DNA of 12,194 nucleotides, taken from NCBI GenBank assembly GCA_031260825.1, contig JAISKS010000053.1:1-12194 (forward strand), given 5' to 3'. Origin of the DNA: Bifidobacteriaceae bacterium. GTDB taxonomy: Bacteria > Actinomycetota > Actinomycetes > Actinomycetales > Bifidobacteriaceae. Numbering within the stretch: the stretch's first letter is position 1; each line of letters starts with the position of its first letter. The translations under genes were made by a program, and so were the position numbers. The notes beneath the pieces are model-generated. The model saw nothing but the letters and a program-made list of their open reading frames with translations. It was not told where the DNA came from and did not search any database. This document shows positions 9,001 to 12,105 of this stretch, in pieces.

Positions 9001-11289
9001 ACAGGAGAAATATTTACTACAAATGGTGGTACGCATATAGATCCATTATATACAGATTCTGAAGTTACATTTACAGCTCTACGCCCTATTGCAGCTGGTG
9101 AAACAATTACAATTGAGTATATTGTGCGCCCAGTGACAAATGGATTAAGCGGAGGAGCACTCTATACGGGTTCTGTAAGTAATTATATTTGTGTGTCAAC
9201 ATCTACGGCTGAAACAAATTATCAAAATAATTGTGATACTAATATAACTAATTATGCAACTTCAAGTGCTCTTAGCAATGTATCTAACCCTTGGAGTAAA
9301 ATTAATATTAATAAAACTTCCCTTAAAGTTGGGGATGAAATAACGCTAACAGTACAGTTTGGTAATAATTCTTTAGGAATTGGTGGTGGTTGGCGTCTTA
9401 TTATTAAGCTACCTGATTATGTTGATTTTGGATATACTAATGGTGAAGAGCTGGTTTTAGATTTACCAATTTTAGATCAGGTAGATGATCCATGTGTTTA
9501 TAAATCAAATATTAATTTTAATAATTATGGTTTAGGGCAATATTTATTTTGCCCAAATCATGGCGAGGATGGTGCCAGAAAAGCATCAATACCTGCTGGT
9601 ACATCTAATACATTTAATTTAACAGGTACAGTTGCAGAAGATGCAGTAATTGGTGAAACAGTTGAAACAAAGAGCTTTATCGATGTAGCGTCTCCTCAAT
9701 TAACAGTTGATGATGATACAGATGAAGCTTCATTTACTGTGATGCCTACTCCTGGCTCAATTTCTGGTTATGTGTTTGAAGAAGACGAATTGCTTTCTGG
9801 AATGCATATATTAAGATCGGGAACGACAGGGGATGAATCTCGTACTAAACGCGGCGCTGCGGGGGTTACTGTTGAGCTTTATTCTACTGGATCATTAGTG
9901 GAGTCAGGCTTGGCTGCGGCTGGGCTGGACTCGGGGCCTACAGGGTTTGGTTTGGATGCTGTCATTCCTGCTTCAAACTCGGGTGTCATTCCTGCTTCGG
10001 GTCAAACCCAAGCGGGGCTAGTCGGTCAGTCAGTGATGACTACAGTAACTGATTCGAATGGACGCTATGCATTCACTGGCTTAAATGCGGATGAGTATGC
10101 GGTGCGAATTGTACCAAAAAATACTAATTCGGATGAAGGTTCTATCACCTCTCAGGCGGAAACAGTAGCATATGATGTTGCAGGGTCTCGCGCCGGCGTT
10201 AATTTGAAGATCACTTCGCCGCTGCATGCTGTAACGGATGCATTAACTTCGCCGCTTGGTGTAGGGTCTGTCAATGATGAGATCGTACAATCTGCATATT
10301 CGGAAGATAACTTCGTGGCAGAATTTGTGAGAACTGTAGCTGATTTTGCAAGTACAGTAACAAATAAAGTGCTTTCTGCATTAGATTTAACGACATTAGA
10401 TTCTGTACCGGAAAATGAGATTCATTCAATCATATTAGGAAATGGCGTGGATTCTGTGGAGAATAATTTTGGCGTGTTGCCGATGGGTCAAATCGGGAAT
10501 TTCGTTTGGGAGGATGTCAATAAAAACGGCGTTTATGATGTGAGTTATGAAGATGATGAAACGCCTGAAATGGGTCTTGCTGATGTTGTTATTGGGGCAT
10601 GCGTACCGGGCTCAAATTGTGAGGGTGCGAATTTGCTAGGTTCTGCGACAACAGACGAATCTGGGCATTACTCATTTGCAGATTTGCATTTGGATCATTT
10701 GACTTTGTCCCGTGATTATATGATTAAGGTACTATCTTTGCCTGCTCGTGATGGGCTAATGGCTGTTAGTACCGCTGGGGGATTGGTTGATGAGGAAGCT
10801 GAGGGTGAGGGCTTGGCAGTGCAGGCAGAAAACGTAGCAGATGCAAAAAATGCAGACGGCTATCCAGTGCAATTAACTGCGAAGAGTTCTCAGGATATTT
10901 CGGCGAACTTTGCCTTCGTATATGTGCCTATACCACCTGTTATCCCAGCTGAACCTGCTTTCCCAGGTTTCCCTGGTTTCCCTGATTTTAATGAAATACT
11001 ATCAGCTACTGGTATCGCGGCACTTCCTATCCTGTTTATACTAATGTTGCTAGTATTGGGTGGAGTCATTCGTGTGAAAACTGGATTGCATGCGGCTGGT
11101 GCGAGTGCATCTGGTTCGGAGTCTGCTCATGCGGGTGCTGCGAGTGCTTGTCATTCCCGTGAAAACGGGAATCTAGCGGGTGCAGCTAATGCGGGCTCGG
11201 AGTCTGCTCATGCGGGTGCACATACCAGACTATCTCACAAATTCTCAGGATTACAAGGATTACACAGAAGACTCACTCACAAAAAATAA
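79..11289 (+). CDS. Giant secreted/surface-anchored multidomain protein (DUF11-like, RCC1-like, SdrD_B-like modules)
   Basis: A 3,736-residue protein, probably exported and anchored at the cell surface. Order along the chain: REP-derived N-terminal extension (1-75); basic, Asn/Pro/Lys-rich segment; hydrophobic helix (about 115-130); a beta-rich domain (about 150-325); a long series of DUF11-like modules to about 2130, with signatures such as VDTFPAGVDL and KDTLPAGVCY; a seven-blade RCC1-like propeller (about 2131-2670); more DUF11-like modules; two SdrD_B/Cna_B-like modules (about 3226-3380 and 3469-3555); a PGFPGFP spacer; LSATG (3641-3645); a second hydrophobic helix (3646-3664); a 72-residue tail. 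Such architectures form stalks or adhesins, so an adhesion or host-contact role is inferred, not shown. The start is uncertain: no Shine-Dalgarno precedes 79, and ATG at 124, 166 or 298 would keep the signal anchor; 298 would remove most of the repeat-derived extension. The frame shows no breaks. Confidence 0.93.
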   Translation: MKGIQDTKLVLNLYFMKLRDIKESITNLKMDSCFRRNDNASRNDNASRNDSASRNDSASRNDAHKSWIPVFTRMTKANDILTPDYKLNPKHQQNTPHHSKNPSITLKTPKNQTTVFILAILAIIVSTLAFQTYKHQNTSDASLASDDSAGSHIFTFDTRAGVLDTGPNTQSGQYEYTNQIKISGGTATGHASYGGGWILLGDVRPASFSGWDHISIEGTWFSSYDVRIQLLTCDAVTTPSTNTVSGVLTDSMLLTQTVVPNNGTDQYKNNYNQGNNPINGRIDLTQFADLGLTPENYPCLRVKLNIMRSNLFPIISKVGVYVTPKTDFVIGATAPETIGFNQKIKYNIPYSVNYVNTDHAIVYMEDPHIGITGNPQDGPYGPVDPLIDGHQLSPHVEPSKVSVKKAECLEQGGSWKGGPDTETTSSATLCSLIEGTQKPIHTEIGLTIDGMVIPPNSIYWDLGAVNAGTSRDVSVTYDVPKNLLNNVTKIDAQAHIVASDGASRVTDHIITTAQVSPSPKLAAKLITPGLDLQNGDNITHLFKSIDGYSYNINTEIEFSSQQEPIFTGTTIKADIHDSIALLRTAECGALNDEQIAQKFTSNAPAEVLTKAINIEQGTYTFTYTGSTSSDFGLEYGFTSSTQKLTFRFNQDFSTCLEDMGKDLLENNINTKYSVDATSVTHQTKSKGNITVGQIQLNNIDEHGGMFYTGEGNAYGSDVPGGAGDDPYVNAQSTDDLRYGGTDYISLNLRNVGLVNLSNVNMLTAIPDGFKFDSAEIHLSGKTLGTIYYYTGDKANLETFEASELIQSSEWSQTVPSDPKTVTGVKYIINCVDSFMGPGNKVCDKPGYSNPAVFSSSTATGYIRIIADPAKSGCPSDIDPIFDDFTPYVCKDFYTQANPIYWYDGWGDLAGNTNTFTNQPKAHYYNPEPIVVKGDSVNIKNSINTPNSVTPGSELTIQYSTSNTGNSPTSPDSYIDIKLPIIKTVNGAKPVEFLGISGGNINTSDIETLENEQGNIDRVRIKNRVLPAKMKDTVNYTIKILIPRQLYLFGNETFSVDFYGASANGCNNKRTSNVVDIKPYIKTNYDIAQTLSRQESAILTNNVPNFDDSQIIDPYIHYRLTAESFGSAGTAGTYLVDKIPTETIFSEAITAGKDNIGTEYNCAGCKVYFASRNVIGNGMPDRLSTENIVTNGMINANFTIGEINSSADKTSWAPPVGMRAEDVGYIAYLVDDELIGFFPSGVNNSVGLIVKNDFDEDGAGELGSVTGSTIFNDSILISSETQMNVSTPVSTYVLSMPGLYLNKTSEVEYITAGEDITWDIEFRNDGSEVDDTVDIVDTFPAGVDLSNVKVYMKWNMTSNNEDSSLEMAKTLLDPSNYTINGQNITVHIAGPNSLQNPTGATDADSRKREKFYPREGGVLTFEVGTSSSIPSGTNLQNIAKGCYYSEFEDASFCIETSNTIGVRNPDLAITKIVDYYHSIIAHTGKLLKNEVTIENLGPVKAESVIIKDTLPAGVCYEAGSTIIGTTGWTIGEPVVNVQGLSCEVAPTLLIWNPGNGPLWVLNPIASPPNYMPGYFPGSDKHQTVRFSFGTTLKASNTTITGENLKLSDDITIQTSMIEDSYTNNSDHIDITPDTPDPYVTVTASDEIVEDGDNVTYSLAYGNKHDEYAKDVFIINQLPTGSNGKSTMIINSVTTNLDEEVHYVDASISATTGCNVGDISSTTNFSTFFAQCTNFKTNLADFGNPGEVSSYPTHIIITNVGEWTDTTDSNTVKRDSTLDYKIDYEPIQVVLQSRNPYTNGFNLAGTVYQNTATIYSGTRDIDYNNNYSYAKVKMPSFDLFVTIKADYEGASPGIAPGAEQHYTVSYGNLGNQRICNVSIADVLPTYYGTNDDGGDAFLPALNNVTTVFNKVDLKSTVTGLIEPLTDSQGVNLNDIIPAFNEQTRTWSFGQDVCIPAKSVGTFEITGTVDNYIPVHSPINYSATISQATGAEEPKTSNNKATSNVLVNLADLKVQISAVAAGKDGIFGDDDDSTTSAGPTEKVRWNLKYNNIGDLSADIPDMIQTLDKNLCFTPGSIEGIPLTAEVTYSNNHKITFNYKPSGSIDCSVTDFKVSFRTMYAPAAVSEAKTGEANFVKVAAGSQHTCGLTTQGKVYCWGDNTYGTLGIGTTNVPTATNSPSIPVVTGQQPGNSSDLEKITQIASGNNFSCALDASKNVYCWGYGTSGNLGNSSQVNYNTPQKVLGGEQGGVDLEDVTYITANGLNVCAIAGENSNVYCWGYNQYYQVGSNVYLNQVMTPVEVESGVNSADFGGSGFIEGAIDVSTGDTTCIIAGENRNVYCAGQVPYEWQSEKGPSSISYYAPGTSSPAALTTSFFYQSSAAPKKIFAGDQGHGRESVIDEYFSNAKAIKTTSNRICAIAGENNNTYCWGTGALNSTGGAPMCTTTKSSVYCSDDGASLGTDQNYLIGTSFVINKGTGGQTAFYSGNWVAPRPKLVKAGELYSDINNNLNNPTAAAASNLANTNLLTVGTYFSCSAVGIKNNVYCWGSDSSGQLGNGAKGNAANPNYINVPVINSTGGTPTDCLNGLNTSSTPYAEKLDLRNCKTNLGLPFKTVIGDQAAFEGGTQLTNVTDISAGTYHACAVSNGYIYCWGYNNKGQLGNLTNTNSEVPTSVYSSKGQFTYITSTTAELDIPTDMDLTSYKHIAITHKPDTGHSLMSAQLLSGTDCGFNEGNMEYACGLSESGLQAEAETSAEAGIQAQDAVIPAEAGTHTGLTAQDAPANTVSYWLRSNPVPGECSSTNPLIFPNPVYVAETDVASSFLVDISSLSTDIREFCITTTIEGDDSMMFTSDYSLSYDTPDDPYFTFDTTVFEKADSDQFSVETSVVTPTREVTLDNNYAAESMAIPITDLVLSQTYDKAVLVDTDIKAFSANSDTADITYTLTVNNAGSNAAEDVTINAMLADSTYFKEINSITSSSGDTGEIFTTNGGTHIDPLYTDSEVTFTALRPIAAGETITIEYIVRPVTNGLSGGALYTGSVSNYICVSTSTAETNYQNNCDTNITNYATSSALSNVSNPWSKININKTSLKVGDEITLTVQFGNNSLGIGGGWRLIIKLPDYVDFGYTNGEELVLDLPILDQVDDPCVYKSNINFNNYGLGQYLFCPNHGEDGARKASIPAGTSNTFNLTGTVAEDAVIGETVETKSFIDVASPQLTVDDDTDEASFTVMPTPGSISGYVFEEDELLSGMHILRSGTTGDESRTKRGAAGVTVELYSTGSLVESGLAAAGLDSGPTGFGLDAVIPASNSGVIPASGQTQAGLVGQSVMTTVTDSNGRYAFTGLNADEYAVRIVPKNTNSDEGSITSQAETVAYDVAGSRAGVNLKITSPLHAVTDALTSPLGVGSVNDEIVQSAYSEDNFVAEFVRTVADFASTVTNKVLSALDLTTLDSVPENEIHSIILGNGVDSVENNFGVLPMGQIGNFVWEDVNKNGVYDVSYEDDETPEMGLADVVIGACVPGSNCEGANLLGSATTDESGHYSFADLHLDHLTLSRDYMIKVLSLPARDGLMAVSTAGGLVDEEAEGEGLAVQAENVADAKNADGYPVQLTAKSSQDISANFAFVYVPIPPVIPAEPAFPGFPGFPDFNEILSATGIAALPILFILMLLVLGGVIRVKTGLHAAGASASGSESAHAGAASACHSRENGNLAGAANAGSESAHAGAHTRLSHKFSGLQGLHRRLTHKK
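166..300 (+). repeat. REP-like palindromes with an 18-bp tandem repeat inside the CDS N-terminus
   Basis: An 8-bp inverted repeat ATTCCTGC/GCAGGAAT (170-177 and 182-189, loop TTCC) is followed by tandem 18-bp units beginning GCAGGAATGAC at 182, 200, 218, 236 and, truncated, 254. The unit therefore amplified the right arm of the palindrome. Being 18 bp it keeps frame and encodes a six-residue repeat, SRNDNA or SRNDSA. A second, imperfect palindrome (ATTCCCGT at 280-287 against ACGAGAAT at 292-299) ends the block. Palindromes of this type (GTCATTCCYG...) are common dispersed elements in bacterial genomes and related to the Neisseria dRS3 type. They may be intergenic DNA if translation really starts at 298 or later. 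Confidence 0.85.
421..468 (+). other. N-terminal signal anchor / transmembrane helix of the giant protein
   Basis: Residues about 115-130 (VFILAILAIIVSTLAF) form the only strongly hydrophobic helix in the N-terminal part. It is preceded by a Lys/His/Asn-rich basic segment and followed by a polar Ser/Asp-rich stretch, the order expected of a Sec signal anchor with the C-terminal side outside. Cleavage after the helix is possible (STLA or DASLAS contexts) but not decidable by eye. The long n-region, about 40 residues even from the ATG at 298, is unusual for a classical signal peptide. Confidence 0.75.
1051..6460 (+). other. Stalk of repeated DUF11-like (Ig-fold) modules
   Basis: Repeated beta-rich modules share a pattern of a conflict/tension strand (such as DLAITKIVD), then a YxVxYxNxG-type strand and a DxLPxG turn. 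Clear module starts are near residues 735, 935, 1299, 1465, 1635, 1835 and 2006 (nt about 2281, 2881, 3973, 4471, 4981, 5581, 6094); earlier modules near nt 1051 and 1640 are more divergent. DUF11 modules usually occur in tandem in surface proteins and act as spacers. Acidic loops such as GDDDDS near nt 6150 and DFDEDGAGE near nt 3835 could bind calcium. Exact domain boundaries need profile searches. Confidence 0.7.
6469..8085 (+). other. Seven-blade RCC1-like beta-propeller domain
   Basis: Seven copies of the RCC1 motif (V-A-x-G-x-x-H-x-C ... V-Y-C-W-G ... G-x-L-G) begin near nt 6469, 6655, 6826, 7018, 7276, 7627 and 7948. Seven is the number that closes an RCC1/BLIP-II-type propeller, so this looks like one complete domain. 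Blade 1 (AAGSQHTCGL, VYCWGDNTYGTLG) and blade 7 (SAGTYHACAV, IYCWGYNNKGQLG) are nearest consensus. Blade 4 has YCAG in place of YCWG and lacks the GxLG turn; blades 5 and 6 carry long insertions, giving spacings of about 117 and 107 residues instead of about 57-64. Every blade has two Cys 9-11 residues apart. Propellers of this class usually bind proteins or glycans; the ligand here is unknown. Confidence 0.88.
8302..8399 (+). repeat. REP-like palindrome cluster inside the CDS (linker after the propeller)
   Basis: A GC-richer patch interrupts AT-rich coding sequence. GCGGAAGCAG occurs at 8302 and again at 8320 (18-bp shift). ATTCCTGC (8353-8360), loop GGAA, and GCAGGAAC (8365-8372) form a near-perfect 8-bp hairpin. 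An 11-bp direct repeat GCGCAAGACGC lies at 8338-8348 and 8389-8399, flanking the hairpin. The whole patch stays in frame and encodes an Ala/Glu/Gln-rich linker containing AEAGIQAQDAVIPAEAG, the peptide typical of translated GTCATTCC-type REP elements. It splits an otherwise beta-strand-like region, which suggests insertion into the gene. Confidence 0.82.
8791..9740 (+). other. Two further DUF11-like modules after the propeller
   Basis: The stretch beginning ITDLVLSQTYDKAVL (nt about 8782) continues with ITYTLTVNNAGSNAAEDVTI, a good DUF11-type core. A second module begins near nt 9295 with ININKTSLKVGDEITLTVQF and includes LPDYVDFGYTNGE. They resume the stalk pattern seen before the propeller, so the propeller appears as a domain inserted into, or carried within, a string of Ig-like modules. 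Module boundaries are approximate. Confidence 0.65.
9754..10740 (+). other. Two SdrD_B / Cna_B-like modules
   Basis: Module one begins GSISGYVFEEDE (residue about 3226) and, after an interruption, resumes with TVTDSNGRYAFTGLNADEYA, the typical end strand of prealbumin-like Cna_B/SdrD_B folds. Module two has the almost canonical start IGNFVWEDVNKNGVYD (residue about 3472) and the end strand ATTDESGHYSFADLHLD. The DxNxNGxxD loop is the calcium-binding signature known from SdrD B repeats. Between them lies a predicted helical spacer of about 90 residues. Such modules rigidify surface stalks close to the anchor. Confidence 0.82.
9958..10004 (+). repeat. Duplicated REP half-site inside the first SdrD_B-like module
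   Basis: GTCATTCCTGCTTC occurs at 9961-9974 and 9985-9998, a 24-bp (8-residue) direct repeat encoding VIPAS twice. The 14-mer GCTGTCATTCCTGC at 9958-9971 is identical to 8347-8360 and is read in the same frame (AVIPA). The surrounding GC-richer stretch from about 9891 encodes a Gly/Ala/Ser-rich loop between the first strands and the end strand of the module. Right palindrome arms are missing, so these look like decayed or half elements. Confidence 0.75.
10925..11080 (+). other. C-terminal anchor: Pro-rich spacer, LSATG-like motif, transmembrane helix, basic stop
   Basis: A Pro-rich segment (IPPVIPAEPAFPGFPGFPDF) precedes LSATG at residues 3641-3645 (nt 10999-11013), a hydrophobic helix at about 3646-3664, and then RVK. 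This order resembles a sortase sorting signal (LPxTG-type motif, hydrophobic helix, positive charge), with Ser in place of Pro in the motif. It may equally be a simple transmembrane anchor, because a further tail of about 70 residues follows, which sortase substrates normally lack. No sortase gene is in the window. Confidence 0.6.
11116..11219 (+). repeat. C-terminal tail: perfect REP palindrome flanked by a 23-bp direct repeat
   Basis: ATTCCCGT (11153-11160), loop GAAA, and ACGGGAAT (11165-11172) form a perfect 8-bp hairpin. It is bracketed by two perfect copies of a 23-bp sequence that encodes the SESAHAG peptide (11116-11138 and 11197-11219, 81 bp apart, so frame is preserved). The palindrome is translated as CHSRENGN, the familiar product of such elements in one frame. 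The stretch is GC-richer than the rest of the gene and forms most of the tail beyond the membrane helix. Confidence 0.85.
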
Positions 11290-11299
11290 AAATCACTAT

Positions 11300-11411
11300 T
11301 TTTTGGCGAGACCGCGATTTGGGGCAGTTTTTGGGTGTTTTTTGGGGGTAAAACTGCCCCAAATCGCGGTCTCGAGAAAAAAAGTACTCCAAATGGGGGT
11401 CTCGCCAAAAA
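11300..11411. repeat. Nested long inverted repeat just after the stop codon
   Basis: A 24-bp perfect inverted repeat has arms at 11308-11331 and 11350-11373 with an 18-nt T/G-rich loop. An outer 14-bp perfect pair joins 11300-11313 with 11398-11411 (TTTTTGGCGAGACC and its complement). The arm segment GGCGAGACC can therefore pair with either of two partners, so two mutually exclusive folds exist. A third partial arm, CTCCAAATGGGGGTCTCG (11388-11405), resembles the inner right arm. The structure starts about 10 nt after the TAA. It could end transcription or protect the mRNA 3' end, but neither strand has a T-run placed after the stem as in a standard intrinsic terminator. Confidence 0.85.
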
Positions 11412-11436
11412 TCAGCACCAAAAGAACTCAAAAAAA

Positions 11437-11519
11437 TAGGTAATCGCTATAAACTCGGCTTTTTGACAGAAAATTGTCTAAATTCTTGCCAAAAAACGCG
11501 ATTCTATAGTGATTACCTA
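11437..11519. repeat. 15-bp inverted repeat bracketing a 53-nt interior
   Basis: TAGGTAATCGCTATA (11437-11451) pairs with TATAGTGATTACCTA (11505-11519) with only one G-T wobble. The interior contains a small hairpin, TTTGACA then GAAAAT then TGTCTAAA (about 11462-11480). No coding signal is present. The right arm contains ATAGTGATT, the 9-mer that recurs at other element edges in this region. Confidence 0.75.
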
Positions 11520-11525
11520 AATATT

Positions 11526-11663
11526 GCATCACACAAACACCGTGAGTTGTCGCAAATGGTCTATTTAGTCGTACAGATTAAACCTATTTTTCGAATTATC
11601 ACCATGAGTTGTCACAAATGGCATATTTCGCATCACACAAACACCGTGAGTTGTCGCAAATGG
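11526..11663 (+). repeat. Plus-oriented copies of the TGAGTTGTC motif
   Basis: Three copies of a ~25-bp motif, (G/A)TGAGTTGTC(G/A)CAAATGG, start at 11542, 11604 and 11646. The first two are exactly 62 bp apart, the period of the opposite array downstream. A 34-bp perfect direct repeat (11526-11559 and 11630-11663, beginning GCATCACACAAACACC) contains the first and third copies. The motif is the reverse complement, with 2-3 mismatches, of the repeat core at 11691-11900. Confidence 0.85.
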
Positions 11664-11690
11664 CATATATTTCTGAAATATTTGTACCAT

Positions 11691-11900
11691 AATAGACCAT
11701 CTACGACAACTCACAGACATTTTTAAATAAAATATGTTAAAAATTTCTTTAAAATAGACCATGTGTAACAACTCACAGACATTTTTAAATAATATATGTA
11801 AAAAATTTCTTTAAAATAGACCATCTATGACAACTCATCAACGTTATAATCTAGAATATGTTAAAAATTTCTTTAAAATAGACCATCTATGACAACTCAC
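11691..11900 (-). repeat. 62-bp tandem repeat array (3 full units plus a partial fourth)
   Basis: AATAGACCAT starts at 11691, 11753, 11815 and 11877, an exact 62-bp period. Each unit continues with a variable five bases, ACAACTCA, an AT-rich middle, ATATG, and AAAATTTCTTTAA. Units one and two differ at about six positions; unit three keeps the ends but has a different middle (about 11838-11854); unit four stops at 11900, where a palindrome begins. In units three and four ATAGA-CCA-TCTAT can form a small hairpin. The core reads as GTGAGTTGTC on the minus strand, facing the three plus-oriented copies upstream. Confidence 0.88.
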
Positions 11901-11967
11901 GAGTATATGTTTTTTCGACTATAATGGGGTGTTTTTAGCACATTATCGTCGAAAAAACATATACTCG
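11900..11967. repeat. 20-bp perfect palindrome extended to 27 positions
   Basis: Arms at 11900-11919 and 11948-11967 (CGAGTATATGTTTTTTCGAC and its complement) match perfectly. After one mismatch the pairing continues for six more bases (ATAATG 11921-11926 with CATTAT 11941-11946), leaving a 14-nt loop. It abuts the last 62-bp repeat unit with no gap. The inner part of the left arm contains TATAAT (11920-11925). There is no T-run after the stem, so a standard terminator is not indicated; a mobile-element palindrome or cruciform is more likely. Confidence 0.85.
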
Positions 11968-12017
11968 CGGGGAAAATTAGGTTTTCCTGGTAATGACACA
12001 ATAATACTGACATATGA

Positions 12018-12105
12018 AAAATAGTGATTTCGAGACAAAATTTACCATAATTTTTACGAAAACACTGGGCTACAGCGAGATGCTATTACGCGAAATCACT
12101 ATTTT
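12018..12105. repeat. 15-bp inverted repeat with AAATCACTATTTT ends
   Basis: AAAATAGTGATTTCG (12018-12032) is the exact reverse complement of CGAAATCACTATTTT (12091-12105); 58 nt lie between. The 13-mer AAATCACTATTTT also occurs at 11290-11302, directly after the stop codon, and with one mismatch at the very end of the window (12182-12194). Small MITE-like element or structured RNA are both possible. The interior has no open frame of note. Confidence 0.75.

Noticed and set aside
79..11289. Pseudogene or alternative genetic code
   Set aside because: The frame is uninterrupted over its whole length with sensible domains from end to end and closes with TAA; no in-frame TGA suggests a recoded stop.
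11308..11373. Intrinsic (Rho-independent) terminator
   Set aside because: The stem is very strong but is followed by GAGAAAAAAAG on the plus strand and by an A-run on the minus strand; no T-tract follows the stem on either strand.
11180..11443. 87-codon open frame overlapping the end of the giant gene
   Set aside because: It starts inside the main gene in another frame and runs through the 24-bp inverted repeat; no independent coding signal.
11526..11663. tracrRNA-like anti-repeat opposite the array
   Set aside because: The complementarity is real, but three copies occur, there is no terminator or conserved tail, and no Cas9-type gene is visible. It is kept only as one reading of the facing repeats.
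11463..11726. 87-codon open frame on the plus strand
   Set aside because: It crosses both orientations of the 25-bp repeats; the apparent peptide similarity within it is only the DNA repeat translated. No ribosome binding site and no domain.
11691..11900. CRISPR array (regular 62-bp period, about 36-bp conserved part and 26-bp remainder)
   Set aside because: The putative spacers of units one and two are nearly identical and part of the third still resembles them; only four copies, imperfect repeats, no leader and no cas gene in the window. A tandem repeat explains it better, although a repeat-finder would probably flag it.
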